Below are positions 1 to 8,749 of a stretch of 64,000 nucleotides of DNA, piece after piece. Under the pieces are notes generated by a model. It was given only the letters and a program-made list of their open reading frames with translations, had not been told where the DNA came from and did no database searches. The translations under genes were made by a program, and so were the position numbers. The stretch covers positions 1-64,000 of the forward strand of contig JAISOU010000061.1 in the NCBI GenBank assembly GCA_031275395.1, read 5' to 3'. The DNA comes from Helicobacteraceae bacterium. Its GTDB lineage: Bacteria > Campylobacterota > Campylobacteria > Campylobacterales > SZUA-545. Positions within the stretch are counted from its first letter, which is position 1, and the number at the start of each line of letters is the position of its first letter.

Positions 1-229
1 GATCGACGCAAAAACAACGGCTATCCGTATCTTTATTGGTAGAAGTAGCCAAAGTTATCGGCTAAGGTTGTCGAAGGTTACTTCGCGCTTATAAAGGCGG
101 ATAGGAAAATCCTATCCGCTCTATTCGTTATTCTAGCGAAGCGGCGGGTTTGCCAAACAAACGAAAAGAACAACGATTGTTGAAAGTACGCTTTAATTTA
201 ATCCGTCGCTAACTCGATAAGCGTTCAAT
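1..229. other. Intergenic left edge; possible 3' end of an upstream gene
   Basis: No complete gene is visible. On the plus strand two frames stay open from base 1 to stops near 78 and 91, so the tail of a plus-strand gene could lie here, but nothing in the residues identifies it. The segment holds a strong hairpin at 97-119, and the OsmC-like gene ends at 230 on the opposite strand, so this may be a convergent gene junction. Confidence 0.4.
97..119. terminator. Perfect 10-bp hairpin, probable bidirectional terminator
   Basis: GCGGATAGGA and TCCTATCCGC form a perfect 10-bp stem around an AAA loop. It lies downstream of the minus-strand osmC-like gene. The U-tracts are weak on both sides (TCTATTCGTT on plus, CTTTATAAG on minus), so termination is inferred from the stem and position and not from a classic U-run. 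Confidence 0.55.
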
Positions 230-709
230 TCAGTTTGGACACGCGTCGATCGATAGGTTTTCAGCCTCCGATCCAAGCGCGGAGGTTTCGCCGCTAACGA
301 CGCTATTTCGATCGGCGATCGATTTGCCGTTGTGGGTTATGGAATAGTAGATTTTTGCGACGCCGCGCAATGTGTTTAGCGTAGTGCAATAACTCTCGAT
401 CGACGAAAGAACCCAACGCGACGCTTCTAAATCGCTTCCGTCGGAATCAAACGAGTAGATAATATGAACCGCGATAAAACGAAAGGGCGCGGTTTTTGCG
501 CGTTCAAAATCGCCGCTTACGGATAGATTTTTAACGCTTTTTCCCTGTTTTTCGGGCAGTAAAATAATATCCGTCGCGGAACACGCGATCGCGCCGATTG
601 TAAAATACTCTTGCGGGCTGATTATTTCTTTGTCTATTTCAAATTTTACGCCCCGATTTGTCGTCGCCTCTAACTTTAATCCTTCTGTTTGCGTTACGCT
701 AACTATCAT
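230..709 (-). CDS. OsmC-like family protein
   Basis: A 159-residue protein resembling the OsmC/Ohr family, small dimeric enzymes that reduce organic hydroperoxides through cysteine thiols. It shows the usual layout of an N-terminal beta region (EATTNRGVKFEID), a central helix with a cysteine (GAIACSATDIILL, about residue 43) and a second cysteine in the C-terminal half (SYCTTLNTLRG, about residue 107). The frame opens at 742, but ATG at 709 is preceded by GGAGAGG at good spacing, so 709 is preferred. It then overlaps the end of argH by 11 bp, which suggests co-transcription after argH. The functional assignment is by family resemblance only. Confidence 0.7.
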   Translation of the reverse strand: MIVSVTQTEGLKLEATTNRGVKFEIDKEIISPQEYFTIGAIACSATDIILLPEKQGKSVKNLSVSGDFERAKTAPFRFIAVHIIYSFDSDGSDLEASRWVLSSIESYCTTLNTLRGVAKIYYSITHNGKSIADRNSVVSGETSALGSEAENLSIDACPN

Positions 710-2102
710 ACACCTCTCCAAAAACCGCAAGCCAATTTTCAACCTTTTGGATCTGCTCTAAAACCGCGCTTTGCGCCGTTCCGCCTTCGCTTTTTCTGGC
801 GTTCATAGAGGCAAACAGATCTAAAGAGGGGGCAAGATCGCTTAAACGCTCGTCTATTTGCGCTAGATCCGCCGCGTTAAGCTCGCTTAAATCTAAACCT
901 TTTTGATCGGCGAGCGCTACGACTTTTCTTGCCAAATGATGCGCCTCTCTAAAGGCAATTCCTTTTCGCGTCGCCGCGTCGGCAAGATCGGTTGCGGTTA
1001 AATGCCCTTTTTGGCAAGCGGCGCGCATATTATTAACGTTAAACTTCGTTTCTTTATCGCCGATCATTTCGATTGTAATTTTAAGGGAATCTTTTAATGT
1101 TTTAACCGCGTCGAAAACGCCCTCTTTATCCTCTTGCAAGTCTTTATTGTAAGCTAACGGCAAACCTTTCATAACCGTTAATAATCCGATCAGATCGCCA
1201 AAAATCCTACCCGTTTTACCGCGTATCAATTCAGCCGCGTCGGGGTTTCGTTTCTGCGGCATAATAGAGCTGCCCGTAGTAAAGCGATCGCTTATTCTGA
1301 TAAAACCAAACTCGCTTGACGACCAGATAATAAGCTCCTCGCACAAACGGCTAAGGTGCGTTTGCGCAACGCTCGCGTTAAATAAAATCTCTAAAGCAAA
1401 ATCGCGATCGCTTACGCTATCCGCCGCGTTCAAAGTAGCGCGTTCAAAGCCAAGAGCTTTTGCTGCCGCCGCGCGATCGATATTATGCGGAGTTCCCGCC
1501 AGCGCCGCGCTGCCTAAAGGCGAAAAATTATTACGAACGTAACTGCTATCGAAACGTTCAAAATCGCGCATAAACATCGCGCAATAAGCTAATAAATGAT
1601 GCGCTAAACTGATCGGTTGCGCGTGTTGTAAATGTGTATAGCCGGGTATTAACGTTTTTGTATGATCTTTTGCGATCGTAAGCGCCGTTTTGACAAGTTT
1701 AATCAAAAGAGCGTTAATCGCCGCGTTTTGCCGCAAAGTCCATAGGCGAAAATCCAGCGCGACCTGATCGTTTCTGCTACGCGCGGTATGAAGCCTTTTT
1801 CCCGCGTCGCCTATAAGCGCCGTTAAGCGCGTTTCGATCGCCATATGAATATCTTCGTCGGCGATCTTAAACTCAAACTCTCCGCGCTCGATCTCGCCTT
1901 TAATTTGCTCTAATCCCGATCGAATCGCTTGTAAATCGTTCGCGTCGATAATTCCCTGTTTTTGCAACATTTCGGCGTGCGCGATCGATCCTTCTATATC
2001 CTCTTTATACAATGCGCGATCAAAGCCGATCGAAGCGTTAAACTCCTCTAAAAGTTTGCTAACGTTCTCTTCGCCGCCGTCGCCCCAAAGTTTTGCGCTC
2101 AT
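699..2102 (-). CDS. argH: Argininosuccinate lyase
   Basis: A 467-residue cytosolic enzyme of the fumarase/aspartase superfamily that splits argininosuccinate into arginine and fumarate, the last step of arginine synthesis. The superfamily signature GSSIMPQKRNPD is present around residue 280. Other conserved pieces are TARSRNDQVALD near 108 and GYTHLQHAQP near 155. Length is typical (about 460). Its ATG overlaps the TGA of rny by 4 bp (ATGA), so it is probably translated by coupling from rny. The downstream osmC-like gene overlaps its 3' end. Confidence 0.97.
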   Translation of the reverse strand: MSAKLWGDGGEENVSKLLEEFNASIGFDRALYKEDIEGSIAHAEMLQKQGIIDANDLQAIRSGLEQIKGEIERGEFEFKIADEDIHMAIETRLTALIGDAGKRLHTARSRNDQVALDFRLWTLRQNAAINALLIKLVKTALTIAKDHTKTLIPGYTHLQHAQPISLAHHLLAYCAMFMRDFERFDSSYVRNNFSPLGSAALAGTPHNIDRAAAAKALGFERATLNAADSVSDRDFALEILFNASVAQTHLSRLCEELIIWSSSEFGFIRISDRFTTGSSIMPQKRNPDAAELIRGKTGRIFGDLIGLLTVMKGLPLAYNKDLQEDKEGVFDAVKTLKDSLKITIEMIGDKETKFNVNNMRAACQKGHLTATDLADAATRKGIAFREAHHLARKVVALADQKGLDLSELNAADLAQIDERLSDLAPSLDLFASMNARKSEGGTAQSAVLEQIQKVENWLAVFGEVYDS

Positions 2103-3637
2103 CTTGCCATCTCTACCGCGCGAAGCTCGCGGATCACATTAACTTTAATTTCGCCCGGATATTGCAGTTTTTGTTCGATTTCATTCGCGATTTCTTTGCT
2201 TAAAAGCGCCGTTTCCCGATCGTCTATATCGCTGGCGTTAACGATCACGCGAAGTTCGCGCCCCGCGGCGATCGCGTAGGTTTGCAAAACGCCCTTTTTG
2301 TTCGCGGCGATATTTTCAAGCTCTTCCACGCGCTTCAAATAACCCTCCAGAACCTCGCGCCGCGCCCCGGGTCTGGCGGCTGAAAGCGCGTCGGCGGCGC
2401 ATACGGCGGCGGCTTCTATACTTAGCGGATCTTCGTGTCCGTGATGTGAATTGATCGCGTTTAACACGACGTCGCCCTCGCCGTAGCGCTTGCATATATC
2501 CATACCGAGCGTTACGTGGCTTCCGTCGCGATCCTGCGTCATCGCTTTGCCAATGTCGTGCAAAAGCCCCGCTCTTTTGGCGAGTTTTTCGTTGCCGTCG
2601 AGTTCGGCGGCGATAATTCCAGCCAAATACGCCACTTCCAGCGAGTGCGAAAGCGCGTTTTGCCCGTAACTTGCGCGGTACTTTAACCGTCCGATAAGCT
2701 TCACGAGTTCGGGGTGTAGATCGCTCACGCCAAGATCAAGCGCCACGTTTTGCCCGTCTTCTAATAGGCTCTCTTCAAACTGCGTTTTAACGCTGTTATG
2801 AATCTCCTCGATCCTCGCGGGTTGGATTCGCCCGTCTTCCAAAAGAAGCTCGATCGTGCGCGTGGCGATCGCGCGGCGGTAGAGATTAAAACTACTAATG
2901 ATGATCGCGCCGGGCGTATCGTCAATCACAATATCTACGCCAAGAAGGTTTTCTAGCGCCTTTATATTGCGCCCCTCTTTGCCGATAATACGCCCCTTAT
3001 ACTCGTCGTTACTGATCGCCACAGTGTTGATCAGCCGTTCGTTGGCAAACTCGCTCGCGTAACGAGTCGTCGCCTGCGCGATGATAAAATTCGCCCGCCT
3101 TCTAGCCTCGTTTTTCGCCTCCGTTTCGGCTCTGCGAACGATATTCGCGGAATCCAAACGCGCCTTTTCCTCTACCTGCGCCAACAATACGCGCTCCGCC
3201 TCTTGCGCGCTCATTCCCGCCGCTTTTTCGATCGCGCTCTGCGCCTCTAAAAATTTCTGTTCGTTACGCTTTTTGTGATCCTCCGCGTCTTTTTGGAGTT
3301 TTGCGGCTTCTTTATGCAATCTGTCGATCGCGCGGCGTTTTTCCTCGATCGCCTCTTCTTTTTGAGAGATAAGACGGGTTTTGCGCTCCTGTTCGCGTAA
3401 AGCCGCGCTAAACTCCTGTTCCACGCGCTTTTTTAGTTCCAGCTCTTTTGCGCCGAGTTCGACTTTGGCGCGTTCCAAGATCATACGCGCTTCGTTCTCG
3501 ATCGCCTTAGCTTTGGCTTTTGCCTGCGACACGCGAACGGCGTGCCGCGCCGCGTTAAGTTTGCTCGTAGCCAACCAAGCGACCACCCCGCAAACAGCTC
3601 CTGAAACTAATCCTACGACAATATATTCGACTATCAT
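2099..3637 (-). CDS. rny: Ribonuclease Y
   Basis: A 512-residue membrane-anchored endoribonuclease that starts decay of many mRNAs. The N-terminus has one membrane segment (residues 3-23), followed by a long charged coiled coil (about 35-165), a KH RNA-binding domain (GRIIGKEGRNIKALE, about 215-230) and an HD domain with the metal-binding pair in LLHDIGKA (about 358). The order and length match RNase Y. The start ATG at 3637 lies inside the 3' end of the cyclo-ligase frame, and the stop overlaps argH by 4 bp. The gene pair rny/cyclo-ligase beside ftsY is a Campylobacter-like arrangement. Confidence 0.96.
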   Translation of the reverse strand: MIVEYIVVGLVSGAVCGVVAWLATSKLNAARHAVRVSQAKAKAKAIENEARMILERAKVELGAKELELKKRVEQEFSAALREQERKTRLISQKEEAIEEKRRAIDRLHKEAAKLQKDAEDHKKRNEQKFLEAQSAIEKAAGMSAQEAERVLLAQVEEKARLDSANIVRRAETEAKNEARRRANFIIAQATTRYASEFANERLINTVAISNDEYKGRIIGKEGRNIKALENLLGVDIVIDDTPGAIIISSFNLYRRAIATRTIELLLEDGRIQPARIEEIHNSVKTQFEESLLEDGQNVALDLGVSDLHPELVKLIGRLKYRASYGQNALSHSLEVAYLAGIIAAELDGNEKLAKRAGLLHDIGKAMTQDRDGSHVTLGMDICKRYGEGDVVLNAINSHHGHEDPLSIEAAAVCAADALSAARPGARREVLEGYLKRVEELENIAANKKGVLQTYAIAAGRELRVIVNASDIDDRETALLSKEIANEIEQKLQYPGEIKVNVIRELRAVEMAR

Positions 3638-4187
3638 ATCTGTTCCCTAAATTGCAAATCACCCTATTGCCGCTCGCCAGATAATCCCCTCGCAAATCCC
3701 AAGCGTCGCTTACTTTCGGCGCGCCTAGAAAAAATGGTTGCACAAAAATCACTATCGGTTTCTTAACTAATCCGCAAACAAAACGATCATACATACCTTT
3801 GCCAAATCCGATGCGAGCAAAACTAGCGTCGACGGCAACGGTAGGCGCGATCAAAACGTCGGTTTTTTTAATCTCCCGCAAACTATTAGCGGGGGCAAAT
3901 ATACCTAATGACTGACGACTCAAAGGCAGTCGATATGGTAGCGCTTTGAAGCTAACGCCTTGCGCGAATGGCGCGTAAAGTTTAGCTTTCCCGCGAAGCG
4001 CCCGAAAAAGCGGGCGTAGATCGGCTTCAAACCAGAGCGGCAAGTAGATAATTACGCTTTTGAAACGTAGCTTTTTAAGTAATTTCGCGAGGTTTTTGCG
4101 CGTTTTTGCGCTTTGCGCCGCGCATTGCGCTTTCGATCGCGACTTTAGTTTTTCCAGCGCTATCGTTCTAATATCGTTTTTGTCCAT
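3555..4187 (-). CDS. 5-formyltetrahydrofolate cyclo-ligase family protein
   Basis: A 210-residue member of the 5-FCL family, which converts 5-formyl-THF to 5,10-methenyl-THF with ATP. Family features are basic and serine residues near the N-terminus, YLPLWFEADLRPLF (about 48-61), the aspartate region VLIAPTVAVDASFARIG and the glycine-rich GFGKGMYDRF (about 128-137). The last 28 residues are read from DNA that also encodes the start of rny (83-bp overlap), are rich in Arg/Cys and do not look like family sequence. The original stop codon was probably lost by mutation or a small frameshift. The catalytic core is intact. Confidence 0.85.
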   Translation of the reverse strand: MDKNDIRTIALEKLKSRSKAQCAAQSAKTRKNLAKLLKKLRFKSVIIYLPLWFEADLRPLFRALRGKAKLYAPFAQGVSFKALPYRLPLSRQSLGIFAPANSLREIKKTDVLIAPTVAVDASFARIGFGKGMYDRFVCGLVKKPIVIFVQPFFLGAPKVSDAWDLRGDYLASGNRVICNLGNRYDSRIYCRRISFRSCLRGGRLVGYEQT

Positions 4188-4232
4188 AGCTTCTAGCCGT
4201 TTTAAGATATAATTTTTCTTTTGGAGCCAACT

Positions 4233-4772
4233 ATGTTAGCACGAACCTTTATTTTTATCTTTACAATCGCCTTTTTTGCGCTTGGTTGCACGGAAAATCG
4301 CGCCTCAATCGCAAGCGCCAAAAACGGCTTCGAGCTTAAGCTATTAAACGGCGAGCTTCTAAACGCGCGGATTGAACCGTCGGAAGGACGCTTTAACAAC
4401 GTGGTTTTAGGCGGCGGCGACAAACCCGTCCTCTACGCTTTTTTCACCACCGTTTGCCCCGAATGCGCCAAAGAGATACCGCATCTTATCGATATTAAAA
4501 GACGCTACGGCGATCAGATCGAGCTAATCGGCGTATTGGTTGAAAATAAAACGGCGGACGAAGTTAGCGATTTTGCCGCGTTTCATCAGATCAACTACTC
4601 TATAGCGCTCGGAGCGGGCGCGTTTCGGCTTGCCGACGCGGTGGGCGGCGTTCGATCGATCCCCGCGGTACATATCTACGACAAAGATGGCAAATATGTT
4701 TCCCATTTTGTCGGGCTTGCGCCGCAAGAGATGCTTGAAACCCGTATAAACGAAGCGTTAAAGATCAATTAA
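4233..4772 (+). CDS. Thioredoxin-like (TlpA/ResA type) lipoprotein
   Basis: A 179-residue periplasmic thiol-disulfide protein. A lipoprotein signal ends in FFALGC (lipidated Cys19). The thioredoxin fold carries a CPEC redox motif at residues 75-78 and the cis-proline in VRSIPAVHIYD. The frame is open from a TTG at 4221, but that TTG is part of TTGGAG, a ribosome site 8 bases before ATG 4233, so 4233 is the start. It is followed after 2 bases by ftsY and is divergent from the cyclo-ligase gene, an order also known in Campylobacter. A likely role is reduction of periplasmic disulfides or cytochrome c maturation; the client is unknown. Confidence 0.88.
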   Translation: MLARTFIFIFTIAFFALGCTENRASIASAKNGFELKLLNGELLNARIEPSEGRFNNVVLGGGDKPVLYAFFTTVCPECAKEIPHLIDIKRRYGDQIELIGVLVENKTADEVSDFAAFHQINYSIALGAGAFRLADAVGGVRSIPAVHIYDKDGKYVSHFVGLAPQEMLETRINEALKIN

Positions 4773-4774
4773 GT

Positions 4775-5623
4775 ATGCTCGGATTTTTAAGAAAAACGGC
4801 GGAGGCGATCCGCTCGATCGTCCCCAAAACGCAAAGCGTTTCGCCTGAGCTTTTAGAAGAGGCGCTACACGAAGCCGATATGGATTACGACGAGATCGAA
4901 GCGCTTATCGATCGGTTGGTTCTGCCAATTACCGCCGATCGGCTGGAGTTCGCGCTTTTAGAGCTTCTGCCCGCGTTCGAGCCTTATGAAATTACGCAAA
5001 AACCGTTTGTGGAGTTGGCGATCGGCGTGAACGGATCTGGCAAAACCACCACGATCGCAAAACTAGCCAAACGCTACAAAAGCGAGGGTCGCGGCGTTAT
5101 GTTAGGCGCGGGCGACACCTTTCGCGCCGCCGCCGTAGAACAGCTAAAATCGTGGGCGGCAAAGCTGGACGTTCCGATCGTTTCAGCCGTTAGCGGCGGC
5201 GATCCTTCCGCGCTCGCTTACGATACGATCAGCTCCGCGCTGGCAAAAGGCGTCGATCACGTTCTGATCGACACTGCGGGCAGGTTGCACACGCAAAAAA
5301 ATCTCGCCGAAGAGCTTAAAAAGATCGTCCGCGTTTGCGACAAAGCCTATAAAGGCGCGCCGCATAGAAAGCTACTTGTTTTGGACGGAACGCAAGGCGG
5401 ATCGGCTATCAACCAAGCAAAAGAGTTTAACGAGATCGTAGGCATAGACGCGATGATCGTTACAAAACTTGACGGCACGGCAAAAGGCGGCGCAATCTAT
5501 TCGATCTCCCGCCAACTACAAAAACCGATTTTATATATCGGCGCGGGAGAAAGCGCCGACGATCTAATCGATTTCAACGCCCGCTCCTTTACGCAAAGTT
5601 TTATCGAACCGTTTTTTAGCTAA
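4775..5623 (+). CDS. ftsY: Signal recognition particle receptor FtsY
   Basis: A 282-residue SRP GTPase that docks ribosome-SRP complexes at the inner membrane. The N domain (1-80) is followed by the G domain with the P-loop GVNGSGKTTT (about 88-97), the DTFRAAAVEQL motif (about 114-124), DTAGR (about 166), TKLDGTAKGG (about 230-239) and the closing GAGESADDL. The acidic A domain of E. coli FtsY is absent, giving the short form usual in this phylum. It starts 2 bases after the thioredoxin lipoprotein and is convergent with the next gene. Confidence 0.97.
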   Translation: MLGFLRKTAEAIRSIVPKTQSVSPELLEEALHEADMDYDEIEALIDRLVLPITADRLEFALLELLPAFEPYEITQKPFVELAIGVNGSGKTTTIAKLAKRYKSEGRGVMLGAGDTFRAAAVEQLKSWAAKLDVPIVSAVSGGDPSALAYDTISSALAKGVDHVLIDTAGRLHTQKNLAEELKKIVRVCDKAYKGAPHRKLLVLDGTQGGSAINQAKEFNEIVGIDAMIVTKLDGTAKGGAIYSISRQLQKPILYIGAGESADDLIDFNARSFTQSFIEPFFS

Positions 5624-5635
5624 AGCCTAAAACGT

Positions 5636-7462
5636 TCATAATCTGCCTTCGTCGAACAGATCGAAGGCGGTTTGATACGTCGCGACGGCTCTGCGTACGC
5701 TTTCGTTTGCCGTATTTGCCGCTTTCATAGGACGCAAAACGATAAAATCTCCGTTTGCGGCGATAAATCCAAGAAACGTTTTAGTCGCGATCCAAGCCCT
5801 GCCCTCTTCTTTGCTCATAGCAAAAATATCGCGTCCGAAAAAGCGCGATTCATAACTCCAGCCAAGCAAACCAAAAAGCGTCGGAGCAATGTCGATCGCG
5901 GAACACAAAATATCGGATTTTCCCGCGCTTATTAACTTTGGCGCGTAAAAGAAAGAAACGATCTTAAAAGAATCGCGCCGCATAGCGTTTTTATCCTCTA
6001 AATCGGGATCGCCCACGACGACAAAAATCGTATTGTTAAACCAAGATTTTGTTTTGGCTTTCTCTATGTAACGTCCAATAGCGTAATCAAAATAACGCAA
6101 AGCGCCCTCTCTCGAGAAGTTCGCGTCGTTTAACCGCCCTGACGGAAAACGATATGGAAAGTCGTTTGAAGAGGTTAATAAAAGCTGATGAAAAGGCTTG
6201 TTTTGCGCGTGGATACGATCGGCGCGCATAATCGCTTCGTTAAATAAATCTTCGTCGGCGAGTTTTTGCTTAACCTCAAAGTTTATATTTTCGGGCGCGA
6301 AGCGATCGCGATCGATACTTTCGTATCCGCTTAACGAAACGAAACGATCGATATGATCGAAAAATCCGTAACCTCCGTAGATAAATAATCTGGCGTAATT
6401 TCGCGCTTCAAACATTCTAGCCCACGAATTGGTTTCGCCGTTTTTTAATCTACGCGCTATAGGTTCGCCCGCAATCGGGGGAATACTTAAAGCGATCGCC
6501 TCGATCGCCCTGCCCTCGCCCGTCGATCGTATATTGGAAAACTCAAACGACTCCTCAAGCAATTTATTGATATACGGCGTGTTTTCTCCTATAGCGCTTG
6601 CATTTAGATTCTTGGCGATAATAACGATCGCATTAAAGGTTTTTTCATCGCCTTTGACGGAAATTGTTTTGCGAAAATCCCGATTTGCTTCGGATAAAAA
6701 AGCGGCGGTTCCGTCTTTCGCCTCGTTGATAGCGATCTTAAACGCCTGTTCTCTAGGTATTTTTGGATAAAAAGATCGATAGTCGATTCTCCCCGATCGC
6801 TTCGCGGAAAGAAGTTCGTAAATACCGTTGCGCTCAAGCGCCTGAAAAAATCTATCTCCGCTTAAAATCGGCGAATAAACAAAAAAGATCAAGACGGCGA
6901 TCGCGACGTGAATCCAAAAGAGCGCCAATCTTAAACGCGCAGTCCATAGAACGCGGCGTATCGATTGGCTAAAAACGCTTGTTTTAACGATCAGAAAGCC
7001 AACGCCGATCGCCGCGATCGCGCTTACATACGCGGCGATCCGATAGTTATTGAAAAGCCCGCCGTTTTCGGCGCTTCGGTTAAAAATATAATCGACCGCG
7101 ATATAGTTAAATCGACTATGAAAACCCCCCCAAAACAAAAACTCCGCGGCAGCCGTAAAAAATACGAAAAATACGAATAAAAAAACGACGATCGACAGAT
7201 ATATTTTTCCGCGCGTTTTCACGTAGAAATAATCGTTAAAATATAGAATAAAAATCGCGGGAATAATCAGCAAGTAACTAAGCGAAAATATATCGTTGAT
7301 CGCGCCCAAAATAAGCGCGCGTAAAAAGGCGAAAAACCGCCAATTAAAATCCTCGCTAAAACTCGCAAAAAGCGCGATTCGCAAAATCGTTCCCGCGATC
7401 AAAGCGAGCGCGGCGAACGCGGCGAGCAGACGAATTTGCAAAAACGAAAAAATCTCTCTCAT
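5636..7462 (-). CDS. LTA synthase/sulfatase-fold membrane protein, probably catalytically degenerate
   Basis: A 608-residue protein with about five N-terminal membrane segments (to about residue 205) and a periplasmic alkaline-phosphatase-fold domain, the layout of LtaS/OpgB/sulfatase-type phosphoglycerol or phosphoethanolamine transferases. The family backbone is recognisable (TPYINKLLEES, EAIALSIPP, GYGFFDHIDRF, DIAPTLFGLLGWSY, FFGRDIF). The usual metal ligands are replaced: the Glu of the VESLS-like strand is Lys (IIAKNLN), the SNHxP histidine is Asp (SNDFPYRFP), and the DH pair is DP (VVVGDPD). The nucleophile region reads STGEGR. This suggests a pseudoenzyme, or a protein using the fold for binding. 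A run of seven C occurs inside the gene at 7135-7141. Confidence 0.8.
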   Translation of the reverse strand: MREIFSFLQIRLLAAFAALALIAGTILRIALFASFSEDFNWRFFAFLRALILGAINDIFSLSYLLIIPAIFILYFNDYFYVKTRGKIYLSIVVFLFVFFVFFTAAAEFLFWGGFHSRFNYIAVDYIFNRSAENGGLFNNYRIAAYVSAIAAIGVGFLIVKTSVFSQSIRRVLWTARLRLALFWIHVAIAVLIFFVYSPILSGDRFFQALERNGIYELLSAKRSGRIDYRSFYPKIPREQAFKIAINEAKDGTAAFLSEANRDFRKTISVKGDEKTFNAIVIIAKNLNASAIGENTPYINKLLEESFEFSNIRSTGEGRAIEAIALSIPPIAGEPIARRLKNGETNSWARMFEARNYARLFIYGGYGFFDHIDRFVSLSGYESIDRDRFAPENINFEVKQKLADEDLFNEAIMRADRIHAQNKPFHQLLLTSSNDFPYRFPSGRLNDANFSREGALRYFDYAIGRYIEKAKTKSWFNNTIFVVVGDPDLEDKNAMRRDSFKIVSFFYAPKLISAGKSDILCSAIDIAPTLFGLLGWSYESRFFGRDIFAMSKEEGRAWIATKTFLGFIAANGDFIVLRPMKAANTANESVRRAVATYQTAFDLFDEGRL

Positions 7463-7534
7463 AAAATCCTAGCCAAAAAAAAGTTTTTATATTTTACCCG
7501 ATCGAGAGCTTCCTAAAATTAAGTAAAATCGGCG

Positions 7535-7540
7535 TATAAT
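7535..7540 (+). promoter_or_regulatory. Sigma70-type -10 element (TATAAT) for the YfaP/TPR gene
   Basis: A perfect TATAAT in AT-rich DNA, 31 bases before the start codon and followed by the ribosome site AAAAAGGA. A clear -35 box is not visible, as is common for Campylobacterota promoters. Confidence 0.55.
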
Positions 7541-7570
7541 TGGCGCGATCTTATCAAAAAGGAACGAACA

Positions 7571-8749
7571 ATGGGCTTAAATCGCTGGCTATTGCTATCG
7601 GCGTTTTCGATCGGCGCGTGGGCGCAAAGCGTTTCGATCGACGTTTTGGACGCGACAATCAAGGATAAAAGAGTTTCCGGCGCGACCGTCATATTGCAAC
7701 AAACGGGCGAAACCAGTCTGCGAGCGACGACGAACGCGCAAGGCAAGGCGACGATAAACTCGCCAAAAAATATCGGCGCGAGCGCGATACTGATCGTTAA
7801 AAAGGAAGGGTTTTCGGATCTTGTGGTCAAATGCCCGTGCGACGGGCTAACCTACGCGCTTAGCCCCGTGATGAAGAGTTTGGACGGATTACGTATCGTG
7901 CTTACGTGGGGCGCCACTCCGTCAGACCTCGATTCGCATTTGCTTTATGCCAATAAACATATTTATTTTGATAAAAAAGGAAGCGGCTTAGCTTATCTTG
8001 ACGTAGACGACATTAGTAGCTACGGGCCTGAAACGATCACCATTCAAAAACTCGAGCCAAACGAAACCTATATCTATACCGTGCATAATTACAGCGGCAA
8101 AAACGCGCATACCGACGCTCTTAGCAAAAGCGGCGCGAAAGTTTTTGTATATGCGGGGCAGTCGCTCGTAAAAACCTATAACGTCCCCCAAAAGATAGCG
8201 GGCAACGTTTGGACGGTATTTAAGATCGACGCTAACGGGCAGATTATCGATCTTAACGCGATTGACGAGCATATATATAATGGTCAGCTCCCTACCGAGT
8301 ATATAAAACGTTTTGCCGAGAAAGCGTCGGGGGCTAATGCCGCCGCAGGCGTTCAAATAGCTAGCGCTCCGATCGCGTCTGAAGCCGTAGAGTTAAATAA
8401 CAAAGGCGAAAGGCTTTACCGCGCCGGTAATTTTCAGGATAGTATCTCTTACTACCAATTGGCGGTTGAAGCCGATCCGCGTTACGCGCAAGCGTATAGC
8501 AATATGGGGCTTTCATATCGCAAGCTAAACCTATTTTCCGAATCGATGTGGGCAAACCGAAACGCCATATCGATCGCAAGCGGCGAAGACGCAAACATAG
8601 TGCGCGCAAACTCCTACTACGAAATCGCAAGGCTTTACGAACAAAACGGAGCTTTCTTAGACGCGCTAAACTATTATCAGTTAGCCAACAGGGAAAATCC
8701 GAAACAGGCTTACGATAAAGCGATTGCGAGAGTAAAAGCCAAACTTTAA
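7571..8749 (+). CDS. Exported YfaP-like (DUF2135) protein with TPR repeats
   Basis: A 392-residue exported protein. A signal peptide (MGLNRWLLLSAFSIGAWA) is followed by a carboxypeptidase-regulatory-like beta domain (about 25-95), a YfaP/DUF2135-type domain with the marker LTWGATPSDLDSHLL (about 112-126, to about 225) and C-terminal TPR helices (about 275-385; AEALN/YYQLA repeats with NMGLSYRKL). The function of YfaP domains is not established; they are often found in periplasmic proteins linked with alpha-2-macroglobulin-like genes. The stop overlaps the start of the deacetylase by 1 base, so the two are a translationally coupled pair. Confidence 0.8.
   Translation: MGLNRWLLLSAFSIGAWAQSVSIDVLDATIKDKRVSGATVILQQTGETSLRATTNAQGKATINSPKNIGASAILIVKKEGFSDLVVKCPCDGLTYALSPVMKSLDGLRIVLTWGATPSDLDSHLLYANKHIYFDKKGSGLAYLDVDDISSYGPETITIQKLEPNETYIYTVHNYSGKNAHTDALSKSGAKVFVYAGQSLVKTYNVPQKIAGNVWTVFKIDANGQIIDLNAIDEHIYNGQLPTEYIKRFAEKASGANAAAGVQIASAPIASEAVELNNKGERLYRAGNFQDSISYYQLAVEADPRYAQAYSNMGLSYRKLNLFSESMWANRNAISIASGEDANIVRANSYYEIARLYEQNGAFLDALNYYQLANRENPKQAYDKAIARVKAKL

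Noticed and set aside
7135-7141. C7 run inside the LTA-synthase-like gene as a phase-variation site
   Set aside because: Seven bases is below the length usually unstable in Campylobacterota, and the frame is intact; recorded only as a minor feature.
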